The notes: generated by a model not told the origin, from the letters alone. Counted from the stretch's first letter, positions 37,212 through 47,405 are shown. The stretch is DNA of 64,000 nucleotides from Larsenimonas suaedae (GCF_023712105.1 NZ_JAMLJI010000001.1:558001-622000); one strand, 5' to 3'. Made by a program: numbers and translations.

Positions 37212-38051
37212 TCAGGACTGGCTGCTTGCCGTTCTCGAGCCGGTGTCTGAAAGCGCGTCGCAGTCGCGGTCGAACGCGTTGTGCTCGAGCGTGACCGACG
37301 GGCTCGGGCACCGCGGGCGGCCAACGCGACGAGCCGGGACACCAACGACGGTGGTGTGCGGGGCGACGTCGTCGAGCACGACACTGCCCGCACCGATCTG
37401 TGCACCGCTCCCAATCGAAATATTGCCGAGAACAGTCGCGCTTGCCCCGATCAGCACCCCATGATGGACCTTCGGGTGGCGGTCGCCCGCTTCCTTACCG
37501 GTCCCCCCGAGGGTAACGCCCTGAAGGATCGACACATTGTTGCCGATCGACGCCGTTTCACCGATCACGATCCCGGTGGCGTGGTCAAGCATGACGCCGT
37601 GGCCAATCGGGCATGCCGGATGAATATCGACCCCGAATACTTCGGAACTGCGGTTTTGAAGCATGCCGGCCATCATGTGACGGCCGTCGTGCCAAAGCAT
37701 GTGCGCGACTCGATGTACCTGCAGCGCAATGAACCCTTTCTGATAAAGCACGACGTTCAGTGCAAGGGTCGAGGCGGCGTCGCGCTCGAGCACGGCGTCG
37801 ATGTCGCGCACCGCCTCACCGATCAGGGACGGCGTCGAGGAAAGCGATTGCCGGAACAGTGCCAGCAGCGACGTGAGCGGCAACATCTCATTGGCAAGCT
37901 TGCGCGCCATGATGTTGGTGAGCACATCTCCGAGATCCTGGCAAGCAAGCACCTGGGCATGCATGGCAGAGGCCAGGAGCGGTTCCTGGGCTACAACGTC
38001 GTTGGCTTCCTTGCAAAGCGTATCGAACATGCGCTGTTCACACGTCATCAT
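37212..38051 (-). CDS. cysE: Serine O-acetyltransferase
   Basis: A 279-residue enzyme making O-acetylserine for cysteine synthesis. The N-terminal helical domain (about 1-140) contains ALNVVLYQKGFIALQVHRVAH. The left-handed beta-helix of hexapeptide repeats follows (IHPACPIGHGVMLDHATGIVIGE in pieces), with catalytic His residues in GHGVMLDHATG and the GVTLGGTGKE acetyl-CoA loop. The C terminus (SVTLEHNAF and a polar tail) replaces the usual Ile-ending tail that docks into CysK in E. coli, so complex formation and feedback may differ. GGGGAA precedes the ATG. It lies alone between tsx and aroC. Confidence 0.93.
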   Translation of the reverse strand: MMTCEQRMFDTLCKEANDVVAQEPLLASAMHAQVLACQDLGDVLTNIMARKLANEMLPLTSLLALFRQSLSSTPSLIGEAVRDIDAVLERDAASTLALNVVLYQKGFIALQVHRVAHMLWHDGRHMMAGMLQNRSSEVFGVDIHPACPIGHGVMLDHATGIVIGETASIGNNVSILQGVTLGGTGKEAGDRHPKVHHGVLIGASATVLGNISIGSGAQIGAGSVVLDDVAPHTTVVGVPARRVGRPRCPSPSVTLEHNAFDRDCDALSDTGSRTASSQS

Positions 38052-38097
38052 CTTAATTCCCCGACACGAAGCGGTTTAGTACGCGAAAGATAGCAGA

Positions 38098-39192
38098 CTA
38101 CTCTTTCATGCCAAGTTTTGGTGTGCCGACCTGAACATCCGCGTTCTGACCACGATGACGCAGCAGATGATCCAAAAGCGTCAGTGCCATCATCGCCTCG
38201 GCGATCGGGGTCGCCCGAATGCCAACGCAAGGGTCGTGACGGCCCTTGGTCACCATCTCATGCCCCTCTCCCTCGACGTCGATGGTCTGACCGGGAATCG
38301 TGATGCTCGAGGTTGGTTTCAACGCCATGCTCACAACGATCGGCTGCCCCGAGGAAATGCCCCCAAGCACCCCGCCCGCGTGATTGGACAAAAAGCCCTC
38401 GGGCGTCATTTCATCGCGGTGAACGCTGCCCTTTTGATCGATCACGCCGAACCCGTCACCGATCTCGACGCCTTTCACCGCATTGATGCCCATCATGGCG
38501 TGGGCAAGATCTGCGTCGAGGCGGTCGAACACCGGCTCGCCAAGCCCCACCGGTACGTTGTCCGCGACCACCGTGATGCGAGCGCCAACGCTGTCCTGGG
38601 CGCGACGAAGCTCGTCCATATAGGCTTCGAGTTCGCCGACAAGCTCATTGTTTGGGGCAAAGAACGGATTGTCATCGACGTCTTCCCAGCGCTTGAATGG
38701 AATCTCGATCGGACCGAGCTGGCTCATGTAGCCCCGGATCGTGACACCGTAGGTGGAAAGCACCTTTTTCGCGACGGCGCCGGCGGCGACACGCATCGCG
38801 GTCTCGCGGGCGCTGGAGCGGCCGCCGCCCCGATAATCGCGGACGCCGTACTTGTGATGATAGGTGTAGTCGGCATGCGCCGGGCGAAACACATCCTTGA
38901 TCTTGGAATAATCCTTGGACCGCTGATCGGTATTTTCGATCAAAAGCCCGATCGGCGTACCGGTGGTCTTGCCTTCGAACACACCAGAGAGAATGCGCAC
39001 TTCGTCGGCTTCCCTGCGCTGAGTGGTGTGGCGCGAGGAGCCCGGACGACGGCGGTCGAGATCACCTTGAAGATCCGATTCATCGAGCTCGATACCCGGC
39101 GGGCACCCATCGATGATGGCGCCGAGCGCTGCGCCGTGACTTTCCCCGAAGGTGGTGACGGTAAAGAGCCGTCCGAAGGTATTTCCAGCCAT
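38098..39192 (-). CDS. aroC: Chorismate synthase
   Basis: A 364-residue enzyme converting EPSP to chorismate with reduced FMN, the last common step of aromatic synthesis. Seen: [19 protein letters not shown] (signature 1, with a catalytic His near residue 14), [19 protein letters not shown] (signature near 125-145), and GGISSGQPI and KPTSSI near 280-300. Length equals E. coli AroC (361). AGGAA lies about 9 bases before the ATG. It follows prmB by 41 bases; aroC-prmB with smrB divergent is the order of E. coli yfcN-yfcB-aroC. Confidence 0.97.
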   Translation of the reverse strand: MAGNTFGRLFTVTTFGESHGAALGAIIDGCPPGIELDESDLQGDLDRRRPGSSRHTTQRREADEVRILSGVFEGKTTGTPIGLLIENTDQRSKDYSKIKDVFRPAHADYTYHHKYGVRDYRGGGRSSARETAMRVAAGAVAKKVLSTYGVTIRGYMSQLGPIEIPFKRWEDVDDNPFFAPNNELVGELEAYMDELRRAQDSVGARITVVADNVPVGLGEPVFDRLDADLAHAMMGINAVKGVEIGDGFGVIDQKGSVHRDEMTPEGFLSNHAGGVLGGISSGQPIVVSMALKPTSSITIPGQTIDVEGEGHEMVTKGRHDPCVGIRATPIAEAMMALTLLDHLLRHRGQNADVQVGTPKLGMKE

Positions 39193-39233
39193 GAGTTCAG
39201 TTCCTGGTAACTACGTTCTGGGTCAATTCGGGC

Positions 39234-40205
39234 TTACGCCGAGGGAGCGGTCTCGGCCCAATACGCCTTGAGCGTCTCAGCCGTAATGGCAAATACGCCC
39301 TCACCGCCGTGCTCAAACTCGAGCCACATGACGGGGAGGTCCGGATAGGCCGCATCAAGATGCACGGCGGAATTGCCAACCTCGACGATCAAGACGCCGT
39401 GATCGGTCAGATGCGCGCCCGCCTCCTTCAGGATGCGGTGCACGATCGACAGGCCATCATCACCTGCGGCCAGCGCAAGCGTCGGCTCATGACCAAACTC
39501 GCTCGGCATGGCGGCCAGGTCGCGTGCATCGACATACGGCGGATTGGAAACGATCAGATCGAAGCGCTCATCGCCCAGACCGTCGAAGAGATCGCTTTCA
39601 ATGACCTCGACTCGATCAAGAAGCTCATGGCGCTCGGTATTTCGACGCGCGACGTCAAGCGCATCCGGGCTGATGTCCGAGAGCACCACTTCGGTGGTCG
39701 ACAGCATCAACGCCGCCGCAAGCCCGATGCAGCCAGAGCCCGTGCAAAGATCCAGCACCCGCGCCGGCGGCTCGACCGTGAACCACGGTGCGAATCCCTG
39801 CTGGATCAGCTCGGCAATCGGTGAGCGCGGAATCAGGACAGCGGGACTGACTTCAAAGGGGATGCCGGCAAAATAGGCCTCGCCCAGCAGATACGGCAGC
39901 GGCGTTCGCGTCTCGACCCGCGCTCGAATAAGTGCCATCACGCGAAGCGCTTCTGGACGGGTCAGCCTGGCATCGATCACGTTAGGGTCGATGTCGTGCG
40001 GCAAATGAAGTGCGCCAAGCACCAGCGCCACGGCCTCATCCCATGCAGATTCGGTGCCATGCCCGAAGTACAGGCGCTCGGCCTGAAAACGACTCACGGC
40101 AAAGCGAATGTAGTCACGCAGCGTACTCAGCTCATCGATGAGCGCGTCATCGGTGCTCGTGAGCGGATTGACGGGGGCGGATACGAAGGTGGCAGGCGGG
40201 CACAC
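39234..40205 (-). CDS. prmB: Protein-(glutamine-N5) methyltransferase for ribosomal L3
   Basis: A 323-residue SAM-dependent methyltransferase that modifies a glutamine of ribosomal protein L3. Seen: the N-terminal helical domain with [13 protein letters not shown]...[34 protein letters not shown] (SAM site, motif I) and the NPPY motif, which binds the target glutamine. The start is set at GTG 40205 with TTGGAG 10 bases upstream, giving a length close to E. coli PrmB (310). The frame stays open 49 more codons to 40352, but that would leave 35 bases before the divergent smrB start. It is upstream of aroC in the same unit. Confidence 0.9.
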   Translation of the reverse strand: MCPPATFVSAPVNPLTSTDDALIDELSTLRDYIRFAVSRFQAERLYFGHGTESAWDEAVALVLGALHLPHDIDPNVIDARLTRPEALRVMALIRARVETRTPLPYLLGEAYFAGIPFEVSPAVLIPRSPIAELIQQGFAPWFTVEPPARVLDLCTGSGCIGLAAALMLSTTEVVLSDISPDALDVARRNTERHELLDRVEVIESDLFDGLGDERFDLIVSNPPYVDARDLAAMPSEFGHEPTLALAAGDDGLSIVHRILKEAGAHLTDHGVLIVEVGNSAVHLDAAYPDLPVMWLEFEHGGEGVFAITAETLKAYWAETAPSA

Positions 40206-40387
40206 GACAGACGAACTCCAAGAAAAATCAGATAAATGACAGTGATCGCCTATTGGCGTAGCCGGTAAGTCTACCTTGCCCATCATGGCCTTGAAAGGCG
40301 TGACATTTACATTCGAGGCATGGCTCTTATACTTGAGCCAACGCAACGCCATTCCCCTTCCCCCATTTGCTAGCGGTGTATCTTGCC

Positions 40388-40951
40388 ATGCCGACGGATG
40401 ACGACGACCTCGATTTTTTCCGCCAGAACATGAATGAGGCAGGAGTGCGCCGTCTGCACGTCAATCGCGCCAATGTGCAACCGACAAGAACGGCTGCGAC
40501 CAACGCCCACGCCCGCCGGGCGGCCGCCGTTGCCGCGCCGGAAAGCGCTGACGCCCCAAGCCGCATGTCAGATGGTCGAGTCACGCCCGTTCGCCCTTCC
40601 GAAGCCTTGTTTTTCGCTTTGCCAGACCTCCCCTGGCGCACCCAACAGCAGCTCAAGCGCGGCGCCATTGAATGGCAGGCCGGGCTCGACCTGCACGGCT
40701 ACACGCTCGATGAAGCCCGCTCGGAGCTCGAGATCTTTTTGAACGAGGCTCGGCGCCAGCGTCAGCGCTGCGTGATCGTGGTTCACGGTAAATCCCGCGC
40801 CAATACAGCGGGCTACCCGGTCATCAAGAGCCACGTCAACGCCTGGCTTAGAGAGATGCCCTTTGTGCTGGCGTTTTGCTCAAGCCTTGAACGAGACGGC
40901 GGCACCGGCGCGGTGTATGTCCTGTTGAAAAAAAGCGGCCAGCCTGACTGA
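40388..40951 (+). CDS. smrB: Smr-domain endonuclease, ribosome-collision factor
   Basis: A 187-residue protein: a Lys/Arg/Ala-rich N-terminal arm (about 1-75) and a C-terminal Smr domain with DLHG at 101-104 (in [12 protein letters not shown]), VVHGKS 131-136 and the final [12 protein letters not shown]. coli SmrB (YfcN, 183 aa) cuts mRNA upstream of collided ribosomes to start rescue. The same neighbours (prmB-aroC, divergent) in E. coli support SmrB over SmrA. The start is ATG 40388, with no clear ribosome site before it; a TTG 21 bases earlier is possible. It converges on the patatin gene. Confidence 0.9.
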   Translation: MPTDDDDLDFFRQNMNEAGVRRLHVNRANVQPTRTAATNAHARRAAAVAAPESADAPSRMSDGRVTPVRPSEALFFALPDLPWRTQQQLKRGAIEWQAGLDLHGYTLDEARSELEIFLNEARRQRQRCVIVVHGKSRANTAGYPVIKSHVNAWLREMPFVLAFCSSLERDGGTGAVYVLLKKSGQPD

Positions 40952-40978
40952 TCTCGGGCCTACGTGACGAAATGCGAT

Positions 40979-41881
40979 CTAGCCTTCGCTGTAGCCGGCC
41001 TCGAAACGGTCCAATGCATCGCGGGCCAAATGGCGCCCGAGCTCGATCATCGGGGTGGCGCGTTGAAATTCGTGGGTTCCGCAGACCGATTTAGGCACAT
41101 TGATCAACACATCCGGCGGGTAGCCGGCGATCTTGTACTGGGCCAGTGCGGCCTGGGTGATGTCGAAGGCCTTGAGCATCAGGTCGAGCTTGCCGAGCGC
41201 CTGCGCGCTCGGGGCCTGCGTGGCGTCATCGCTTGAAAAGCGCTTTCGTAACGAGGAAAACCAGCTCTCTTCGGTCTCGACCTTGATCTCGGTCGGTGAC
41301 GGCAACAGCTCTTCGAGCGTCACGTTCTTGGGCGAGGTGGCTGTCGCGTTGACGGCAATGATGATGTCGGCGTCATGAGAGGCAACCGCTGGAAGAATCG
41401 GCAAGGGATTCAAGAGCCCGCCATCGACGAGAAACCGCCCCTGCTGCTCCACCGGCGTCATGATGCCGGGAATGGCGATCGAGGCCCGAATGGCGTCCGA
41501 CAGCGAACCGCTTTGAAACCACAGCTCGCGCTGGCGGGTCATGTCGGTGGCAACGATCGTCAACGGCGCCGGCAGGTCCTCGATATTGAATTCATCGGTC
41601 AGCCGGCCAAGCCGGCGCATGATCTTGACGCCCCGAATGGCGCCGGAGCTTTCCCAGCTGAAGTCGAGCAGCCGAAGGATGTCGAGCGTCTTGAGCTTGC
41701 TGACCCAGCGGCGATAGGACTCGAGCTGGCCGGCCAGATAGATGCCGCCGATGACGGCCCCCATCGAACACCCACTGATGGCCACGATGTCATGGCCACG
41801 CGCCTCGAGCTCGTCGATGACGCCGATGTGGGCATACCCTCTTGCTCCACCGCTTCCAAGCACCAGTGCCACACGCGCCAT
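40979..41881 (-). CDS. rssA: RssA-like patatin phospholipase
   Basis: A 300-residue cytoplasmic patatin-like serine hydrolase. Seen: LVLGSGGARGYAHIG (oxyanion glycine run), the nucleophile GCSMG with S39, and the catalytic Asp153 in FLVDGGLLNPLP, giving the Ser-Asp dyad of the family. Length equals E. coli RssA (301), whose substrate is not firmly known; family members cleave acyl esters of lipids. It begins 1 base after, and shares one base with, the stop of the alpha/beta-hydrolase gene upstream (TAATG), so the two hydrolases are translated together. It is followed by convergent smrB. Confidence 0.9.
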   Translation of the reverse strand: MARVALVLGSGGARGYAHIGVIDELEARGHDIVAISGCSMGAVIGGIYLAGQLESYRRWVSKLKTLDILRLLDFSWESSGAIRGVKIMRRLGRLTDEFNIEDLPAPLTIVATDMTRQRELWFQSGSLSDAIRASIAIPGIMTPVEQQGRFLVDGGLLNPLPILPAVASHDADIIIAVNATATSPKNVTLEELLPSPTEIKVETEESWFSSLRKRFSSDDATQAPSAQALGKLDLMLKAFDITQAALAQYKIAGYPPDVLINVPKSVCGTHEFQRATPMIELGRHLARDALDRFEAGYSEG

Positions 41882-42792
41882 TAACCGTCCTCCCGGCCCT
41901 TTGTTAGGTTATCGGCGGTACCGACATGTTCATTGAAAAAACCATCGACAATCGATGTGACCTTATCCGGGTCGAGATGAACGTGATGCCCGCCATCAAT
42001 CATCCGACGATCGAGGTTTGAAAGGTGACGTCGAGCCCGAACGGCCTGAGGGTGTGCACCCAGCACGCCGCTTGAAGCCTCAATCAGCGTGACCGGACAT
42101 GCCACCTCACTTAACACCTGATCCCGCTGGGCGGGCGTGAACCGCATCAGGGAAGGATAAAGAAGCCGCGGGTCGGTGCGCCAGACAACGCCGTCGTCGA
42201 CCTCACTCAGATTTCTCGGCACCAGACACTCAGCCTGAGCCTCGCTCAAGGCAGTGACACCGCCGCTCACGCGCGCCCGAACCGCGGAGGCAACGCTTGA
42301 ATGCACCTTGCGCGCACGTGGGCCTCGACGCATTTTCGTTACCGCACGGCGCATCTGCTGCACGACGTCGGCCTCCGGTGTTACCAGCATGCCAAGGCCG
42401 TCGAGCAACCAGAGCCGCTCGACGCGCTCGGGCGCGATCGAGGCCGTCAACAACGCAACACTTGCCCCCATGGAGTGGCCCAGCAGACGAACCGGTGCGT
42501 CGGTAAGCTCATCAAGTGCGTCCAGTACATCATGGACATAATCCCACAGCGCGTAATCGAGCGTGCCGGGCAGCCACTGGGAATGCCCGTGCCCGGAGAA
42601 ATCAAGTGCCACCACACGGTATCCGCGGCGTACAAGCTCCGGGGCAAGGTGCGTGAAGCTCATGGCATTATCAAGCCAGCCATGAAGCGCAAGCACCAAC
42701 GGTGCGCTTGAATCGCCCCATGTGAGCGCTGCCAGCCGCCCGCCCGCCAGTGACCGCGCGTCGAACGCGGCAAAGCCTTCATCGATAGTCAT
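41881..42792 (-). CDS. Alpha/beta-hydrolase, co-translated with RssA
   Basis: A 303-residue cytoplasmic hydrolase with no signal peptide. Seen: LALHGWLDNAMSF (oxyanion HG), ALDFSGHGHS, the nucleophile elbow GHSMG with S107, and the catalytic His candidate in DGGHHVHLD near 275. Related proteins include epoxide hydrolases, MenH-like and serine hydrolases, so the reaction cannot be assigned. It shares one base with rssA and lies divergent from the AEC transporter gene. The ATG is followed by an ordinary N terminus, but no strong ribosome site is visible. Confidence 0.85.
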   Translation of the reverse strand: MTIDEGFAAFDARSLAGGRLAALTWGDSSAPLVLALHGWLDNAMSFTHLAPELVRRGYRVVALDFSGHGHSQWLPGTLDYALWDYVHDVLDALDELTDAPVRLLGHSMGASVALLTASIAPERVERLWLLDGLGMLVTPEADVVQQMRRAVTKMRRGPRARKVHSSVASAVRARVSGGVTALSEAQAECLVPRNLSEVDDGVVWRTDPRLLYPSLMRFTPAQRDQVLSEVACPVTLIEASSGVLGAHPQAVRARRHLSNLDRRMIDGGHHVHLDPDKVTSIVDGFFNEHVGTADNLTKGREDG

Positions 42793-42874
42793 GCGTACTT
42801 ACCTGTCTGTCTTTAAGCGTATCGCCATTAACGCTACCATGGTCGTAGTCCCGCCTTCTTCGATCGAGTCCGTC

Positions 42875-42964
42875 ATGCCCAAGCGTTCCCGCCGTTCCAC
42901 GCCCAATGGCCTTTTTCTGATTACCGTCGTTGTGGCGCTGATCGTAGCCTTTTTGAGTTTGTAA
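42875..42964 (+). CDS. Possible 29-residue membrane miniprotein
   Basis: A short open frame just before the AEC transporter gene encodes MPKRSRRSTPNG then a hydrophobic stretch LFLITVVVALIVAFLSL ending at the stop, three bases before the next ATG. A basic head and a single 17-residue membrane helix are the shape of known bacterial miniproteins, and the spacing suggests coupling to the transporter. There is no good ribosome-binding site, so it may not be translated. The gap around it otherwise holds the divergent promoters. Confidence 0.4.
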   Translation: MPKRSRRSTPNGLFLITVVVALIVAFLSL

Positions 42965-42967
42965 TTC

Positions 42968-43915
42968 ATGAACCCACTTGATCTGTTCATCGATACGCTG
43001 AACGTGACCCTACCGGTCTTTGCCATGGTGCTGCTTGGCATGGCCCTCAAAAAGATTCGCCTGATCGATCATGCCTTCATCGATACCGGCTCAAACCTGG
43101 TGTTCAAGGGCGCCATGCCCACGCTCATTTTCCTGAGCATCGTCGATGCCAATTTTTCAAGGGCCTTCGATCCAAGTCTGGTGCTCTATTTCAGCCTTGC
43201 AACCGTTGCAAGCTTCTTCGGGGTCTGGGCGATTGCGACGCGTCTGGTCATTCGAGAAGACCGGGGCGTGTTCGTTCAGGGCGCGTTTCGAGGCAACTGC
43301 GGCATCGTGGGCCTTGCCTTGGCCGGCAGCATGTATGGCCCGGACGGTCTCTCTGCCGGTGGTATCATGGCCGGCGCGGCCATCATCATCTACAACGTCC
43401 TGTCGGTGATCGTACTGGCGGCCTATCAGCCGGGCATCGATATCAGCGCGCGCGCGCTTGCGATCAAGATCATCAAGAACCCACTGATCATCGCGGTGAT
43501 TTCTGCGCTGCTCTTCTCGAAAGCCGGAGTCACACTGCCGGTGTGGCTGCACACCTCGGGTGATTATTTCGCGAGGATGACGCTGCCGCTGGCGCTGATC
43601 TGCATTGGTGGGACGCTCTCGGTCGGGTCATTGACCCGCGCAAGCACCGTGGCGCTTCAGGCAAGCTTTTTCAAGATGATCGCGATTCCAGCGCTTGCCA
43701 TCCTCGGCGCCATCGCACTTGGCTTTCGAGGCCAGCTGCTCGGCATCCTCTTTCTTTATCTGGCAAGCCCCTCGGCCTCCAGCAGCTTCGTGATGGCCAA
43801 GGCGATGGGCGGCAACCATACGCTTGCCGCCAACATCATCGCCCTGACCACACTTGCCACCGGCGTCGTCATTACCGCCGGGGTGTTCATCATGATGTGG
43901 CTCGGGCTGGTTTAA
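42968..43915 (+). CDS. AEC-family (auxin efflux carrier-like) transporter
   Basis: A 315-residue inner-membrane protein with about ten hydrophobic segments in two halves. Seen: the opening VTLPVFAMVLLGMALKK, NLVFKGAMPTLIFLSIVDA, and the second-half MTLPLALICIGGTLSV and YLASPSASSSFVMAKAMGG near 260-280. Bacterial AEC proteins export or import organic acids such as malate or malonate; the true substrate here is unknown. It follows the candidate miniprotein by three bases. Its stop overlaps the reverse-strand monooxygenase stop by four bases (convergent). Confidence 0.88.
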   Translation: MNPLDLFIDTLNVTLPVFAMVLLGMALKKIRLIDHAFIDTGSNLVFKGAMPTLIFLSIVDANFSRAFDPSLVLYFSLATVASFFGVWAIATRLVIREDRGVFVQGAFRGNCGIVGLALAGSMYGPDGLSAGGIMAGAAIIIYNVLSVIVLAAYQPGIDISARALAIKIIKNPLIIAVISALLFSKAGVTLPVWLHTSGDYFARMTLPLALICIGGTLSVGSLTRASTVALQASFFKMIAIPALAILGAIALGFRGQLLGILFLYLASPSASSSFVMAKAMGGNHTLAANIIALTTLATGVVITAGVFIMMWLGLV

Positions 43916-44220
43916 CCGCCGGCCTGAATCACGACCTCGAACTGCTCGAGGCCTCCGCCGTCATTGAAGGCCTCTTTCGGCATGGGATTGGCGTGCGCGG
44001 CCTTGAAATCCTCGCTGCCAACCCAGTCGCGAAACGCCGTCTGGCTTTCCCATTCGGTCTCGACCACATACGGCGCCTGATTGCCCTGGGGCTTCAGGAT
44101 GCGCATGCGAACGAAGCCGGGCTGCTGCTCGATCTGCCCGACCCGATGTTGAAACCGGCGCTCGAACTCTTCGGCGTAATCCGGTTTGACGAAGACCCGA
44201 TTATTGACGATGTAGGCCAT
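43912..44220 (-). CDS. ABM-fold antibiotic biosynthesis-type monooxygenase
   Basis: A 102-residue single ABM domain (ferredoxin-like dimer). Seen: the first strand YIVNNRVFVKPDYAEEFERRF, PGFVRMRILKP, YVVETEWESQTAFRDWVGSEDFKAAH, and a Gly-rich tail. The family includes small quinol monooxygenases and haem-degrading IsdG/HmoB types, all without bound cofactor or using haem; the exact role cannot be read. The start at ATG 44220 is supported by GAGG overlapping the end of sixA, four bases away, so it is translated behind sixA. Confidence 0.82.
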   Translation of the reverse strand: MAYIVNNRVFVKPDYAEEFERRFQHRVGQIEQQPGFVRMRILKPQGNQAPYVVETEWESQTAFRDWVGSEDFKAAHANPMPKEAFNDGGGLEQFEVVIQAGG

Positions 44221-44224
44221 GTTA

Positions 44225-44716
44225 CTACCTCGCAACCGCCTGACCGGGCGTCTGATGGGTGATAAGCGTTGCACAGCCGGCCGCCCATACATCGGCGTCA
44301 AGAACCGCGATGTCGGCGGTGCCCATCGGCATGCGTGCGTGCGTGCCGCCATCGACCAGTCGACCGACCAGATCCGCCACCAGCGGCATATGGCTAACCA
44401 GCAGCCAGGGGCTGCCGTCGGAGGCATTTTCCTGAAGCCACTCGATCACGGATTCCGGCGGTGCGTCCGGGGTGATCAACGGCAATGACAGCGAGCTCGC
44501 GGCACCCAACGCCTGCGCGACCAGATCCGCGGTTTGACGTGCCCGCTTGTAGGGGCTTCCCACGATGGTCAGTGACTCACGTTCGCTGTCGGTCAGCGTT
44601 TCTTTAAGCCACTGCGCGCTTTGACGCACTTCCTGCTCGCCGAGAGGTTCAAGGGGGCGTGAGGCATCGGGGGTTCCGGAGGCAGCTTCGCCGTGTCGCA
44701 TGATAAATAGTTTCAT
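44225..44716 (-). CDS. sixA: Phosphohistidine phosphatase
   Basis: A 163-residue histidine-phosphatase-fold enzyme. Seen: IMRHGEA with the nucleophile His8, the conserved LTPLGEQEV-like stretch ([11 protein letters not shown]), [15 protein letters not shown] and the second His in [14 protein letters not shown]. coli SixA (161 aa) dephosphorylates histidine phosphotransfer proteins such as NPr of the nitrogen PTS. It overlaps the gpsA stop by four bases (ATGA), so gpsA-sixA-monooxygenase is one unit; no PTS gene is adjacent. Confidence 0.92.
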   Translation of the reverse strand: MKLFIMRHGEAASGTPDASRPLEPLGEQEVRQSAQWLKETLTDSERESLTIVGSPYKRARQTADLVAQALGAASSLSLPLITPDAPPESVIEWLQENASDGSPWLLVSHMPLVADLVGRLVDGGTHARMPMGTADIAVLDADVWAAGCATLITHQTPGQAVAR

Positions 44717-45813
44717 GTGCGTGGGTCCTGATTGGTCTCGTAGAGTGAGTGATGATCCCGCTGTGCGTCCTGACGGGAGAGCGTGAATTCAACGTCGCTG
44801 CTGTGATCGCTTCGCATGAGCGTAAGCCCCATGTCCTGGGGGGAAACGCCCTCGAACAGCACCCGGTACAACCCGTCGGCCAGCGGCATGTAGATGCCTT
44901 CCTGGCTCGCGCGCTGATGCACGAGACGCACGGTATTGACCCCCTCGGCGACCTGTCCGAGCGTCTCGATGGCGTCGTCAAGCGTTCGGCCCTCGCCTAC
45001 GGCGTAGCCAATGCGGTAATTGCGCGAAAGCTCACTTGAGCAGGTCACGATCAAATCACCGACGCCTGCAAGGCCCAAGAAGGTCAGCGGGCTTGCGCCA
45101 AGGCTCACGGCAAAGCGGCTCATTTCAGCCAGCGCCCGGGTCATGATCATGCTTTTGGTGTTGGCGCCCATGCCGAGCGCGGCCGCCATGCCAACGCCGA
45201 TGGCGTAGATGTTTTTGAGGGCGCCTCCGAGTTCAACCCCGTAGCGGTCATTGCTTGCATACACTCGAAAGTAATCGCAGCTCAGACAGGCCTGGGCCGA
45301 AGCCCGCGTGAACGGGTCATCGCTTGCGACCACTGTCGCGGTCAGATGGCCGGCGGCAAGCTCCGAGGCAAGGTTGGGGCCGGATAAGACACCCACGTGG
45401 GTGCTGTCGGTTTCCTCGCGCACGATGTCGCTCATCAGTGAAAACGTGCTTTCCTCGATGCCCTTGGTGGTGCTCAAGAGCACCTGATGCTCATTGAGCC
45501 AGGGGCGAGCCATGCGAACAACGGCCCGAAACGACGCTGACGGAATTGCGATCAAGACAAGCTCCGCATCCTCGAGCACCCACGCCATGTCGGTATTGGC
45601 CTTGATGGTCGGGTTCAACTCGATGCCCGGCAGATAGCGCGAGTTATGGTGCTGCTCGGTAATTTCGCGTGCGAGTGCGTCGTCCCGCATCCATTGGCGC
45701 ACGCGCGCGCCCTTGGTCGCCGCGATGCTTGCAAGCGAGGTGCCGAAACTGCCACCGCCGAGGACGGCGATGCGTTCGGGTGTGCGGGTCACACTGTCGT
45801 ATGTGTCTGTCAT
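44713..45813 (-). CDS. gpsA: NAD(P)+-dependent glycerol-3-phosphate dehydrogenase
   Basis: A 366-residue enzyme reducing dihydroxyacetone phosphate to glycerol 3-phosphate for phospholipid synthesis. Seen: [18 protein letters not shown] (nucleotide site, from about 16), STTKGIE near 110, [11 protein letters not shown], the catalytic Lys in [15 protein letters not shown] near 205-220, and [13 protein letters not shown]. It is longer than E. coli GpsA (339) because of extra residues at both ends. The start is ATG 45813; a TTG just before is less likely. It leads the gpsA-sixA-monooxygenase unit. Confidence 0.95.
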   Translation of the reverse strand: MTDTYDSVTRTPERIAVLGGGSFGTSLASIAATKGARVRQWMRDDALAREITEQHHNSRYLPGIELNPTIKANTDMAWVLEDAELVLIAIPSASFRAVVRMARPWLNEHQVLLSTTKGIEESTFSLMSDIVREETDSTHVGVLSGPNLASELAAGHLTATVVASDDPFTRASAQACLSCDYFRVYASNDRYGVELGGALKNIYAIGVGMAAALGMGANTKSMIMTRALAEMSRFAVSLGASPLTFLGLAGVGDLIVTCSSELSRNYRIGYAVGEGRTLDDAIETLGQVAEGVNTVRLVHQRASQEGIYMPLADGLYRVLFEGVSPQDMGLTLMRSDHSSDVEFTLSRQDAQRDHHSLYETNQDPRT

Positions 45814-45859
45814 CAATCGAAAAACCTTGTTTATCGCGACGTGTGGCGAGCCTACCTGC

Positions 45860-47314
45860 TCACGACGAGCACGACAATGTTATTTCCTGCGCACCGGCTT
45901 CCGGCGGCAGATGCCATGCCCCGTGCGTTTCCCGAGGCTCGAACGGCGCCGACAAACAGGCTCGGTATTCCTTGAGCGGGCCGACATCGCCCTGCTCTGC
46001 GGCCTCGATCACTGACCGAGCGTGGTGAAGCCTTAGAACGTAGTACGGGTTGCATTGACGCATCGCCGCCTGACGGGCCTCGACAGCGCGGTGCTCTCGG
46101 CCAAGGCGCTGATCGTAGCGCGCAAGAAAGGCCCGTGCGGCCTCGGTGTCACCCAGCACATCGAGCAGTGCTTCACGGCCTGCCAAGGTGTCATCGTACG
46201 CACACAGGGCGCGAAACGAGCGGTGATAATCGAGCTGCTGGTCTCCCAGAAGGTCAAGCCATTGCCGGCAAAGCTCCGAATCCTCGTCTTCAAACGTCTC
46301 GAGTCCGAACCGGGCGCGCATGGTGTCGCCGAAACGGGCCTGAAGATGCCCCTCGAAGCGCCCGAGCTCGGCCTCGAGCGTGGACTTGTCCACCAGCGAG
46401 ACCAGTGACTGGGCGAGCCTGACCAGATTCCAGAGCGCAACGCCCGGCTGCTGATCGAAGGCGTAGCGCCCCTGGGCATCGGTTCGGTTGGGCACACGGT
46501 CGGCCACATAGGCGTCCAGAAACGCGTAGGGCCCGTAATCAATGGTCAGCCCGAGAATCGACATGTTGTCGGTGTTCATCACGGCATGAACGAAGCCGTA
46601 AGCCTGCCAGTCCGCCACCAGGTGAGCGGTGCGCTCGACCACATCGGCAAAGAGCGCGGCATAGGGGGCGTCCACATTTTTGAGCCAGGGCCGGTGACGG
46701 TCGATAACGTGATCGGCCAGCTGTTTGAGCGCCTCGGTCTGCCCGGACAGCCCCAGCCATTCGAAATGGCCGAACCGCACATGGCTTTCAGCGACGCGCA
46801 AAAGCGTCGCCCCCGGCTCGACCCGCTCTCTGGGCACCCGCTCATCATTAATGGCAACCGCCAGCGCATGGGTGGTCGGGATACCAAGGCCCGCCATCGC
46901 TTCACTTGCCAGATATTCGCGCACGCTCGAGCGCAGCACCGCCTGGCCGTCGCCGAAGCGGGAATACGGCGTACGCCCCGCCCCCTTGAGATGAAGGTCC
47001 ATCGGCCCCGACGGCGTATCGACCTCACCAAGCAACAGCCCGCGTCCGTCGCCAAGCGCCGGATTGTAGGCACCGAACTGATGCCCGGTGTATTTCTGGG
47101 CCAACGGCTCCGCGCCTTCGGGCACCCACTGCCCGGCCATAAGCGCCCGAAGCTGATCGTCCAAGGGCTCAAGCCCCTCAAGGCCGAGCCGCGCCGCACA
47201 GCCAGGACTCACATCCAGCACCCGTGTACCGGCGCGAGGCGTGGGCTGAACCCGGGTATAGAACGCCTCGGGCAACCGGGCGTATCGATTATCGAACTGG
47301 AGTCGGTCAAGCAT
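45860..47314 (-). CDS. selO: SelO/YdiU protein AMPylator
   Basis: A 484-residue pseudokinase-fold enzyme that transfers AMP from ATP to Ser, Thr or Tyr of target proteins. Seen: the glycine-rich [11 protein letters not shown], the ATP-binding [14 protein letters not shown] near 110-123, [13 protein letters not shown], the metal-binding [21 protein letters not shown] region near 250-270, and the C-terminal SCSS. Cys482 is the place of selenocysteine in animal SelO; here it is an ordinary TGC Cys codon, as in most bacteria. Length equals E. coli YdiU (478). It is divergent from the response-regulator gene. Confidence 0.93.
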   Translation of the reverse strand: MLDRLQFDNRYARLPEAFYTRVQPTPRAGTRVLDVSPGCAARLGLEGLEPLDDQLRALMAGQWVPEGAEPLAQKYTGHQFGAYNPALGDGRGLLLGEVDTPSGPMDLHLKGAGRTPYSRFGDGQAVLRSSVREYLASEAMAGLGIPTTHALAVAINDERVPRERVEPGATLLRVAESHVRFGHFEWLGLSGQTEALKQLADHVIDRHRPWLKNVDAPYAALFADVVERTAHLVADWQAYGFVHAVMNTDNMSILGLTIDYGPYAFLDAYVADRVPNRTDAQGRYAFDQQPGVALWNLVRLAQSLVSLVDKSTLEAELGRFEGHLQARFGDTMRARFGLETFEDEDSELCRQWLDLLGDQQLDYHRSFRALCAYDDTLAGREALLDVLGDTEAARAFLARYDQRLGREHRAVEARQAAMRQCNPYYVLRLHHARSVIEAAEQGDVGPLKEYRACLSAPFEPRETHGAWHLPPEAGAQEITLSCSS

Positions 47315-47405
47315 CTTGTTTCTCGAAACGGCAACTGTGGGTGCAGTATGGCATCATTGGCGCCCGGACCCCGAACACATCACATGCGAATATCCCCGCC
47401 AACCA

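Noticed and set aside
38155-39210. A 351-codon forward frame opposite aroC
   Set aside because: Antisense of a full-length chorismate synthase with all signatures; no domain in the forward frame.
45860-47314. Selenocysteine in SelO
   Set aside because: The C-terminal position is an ordinary Cys codon; no in-frame TGA or SECIS-like element was seen.
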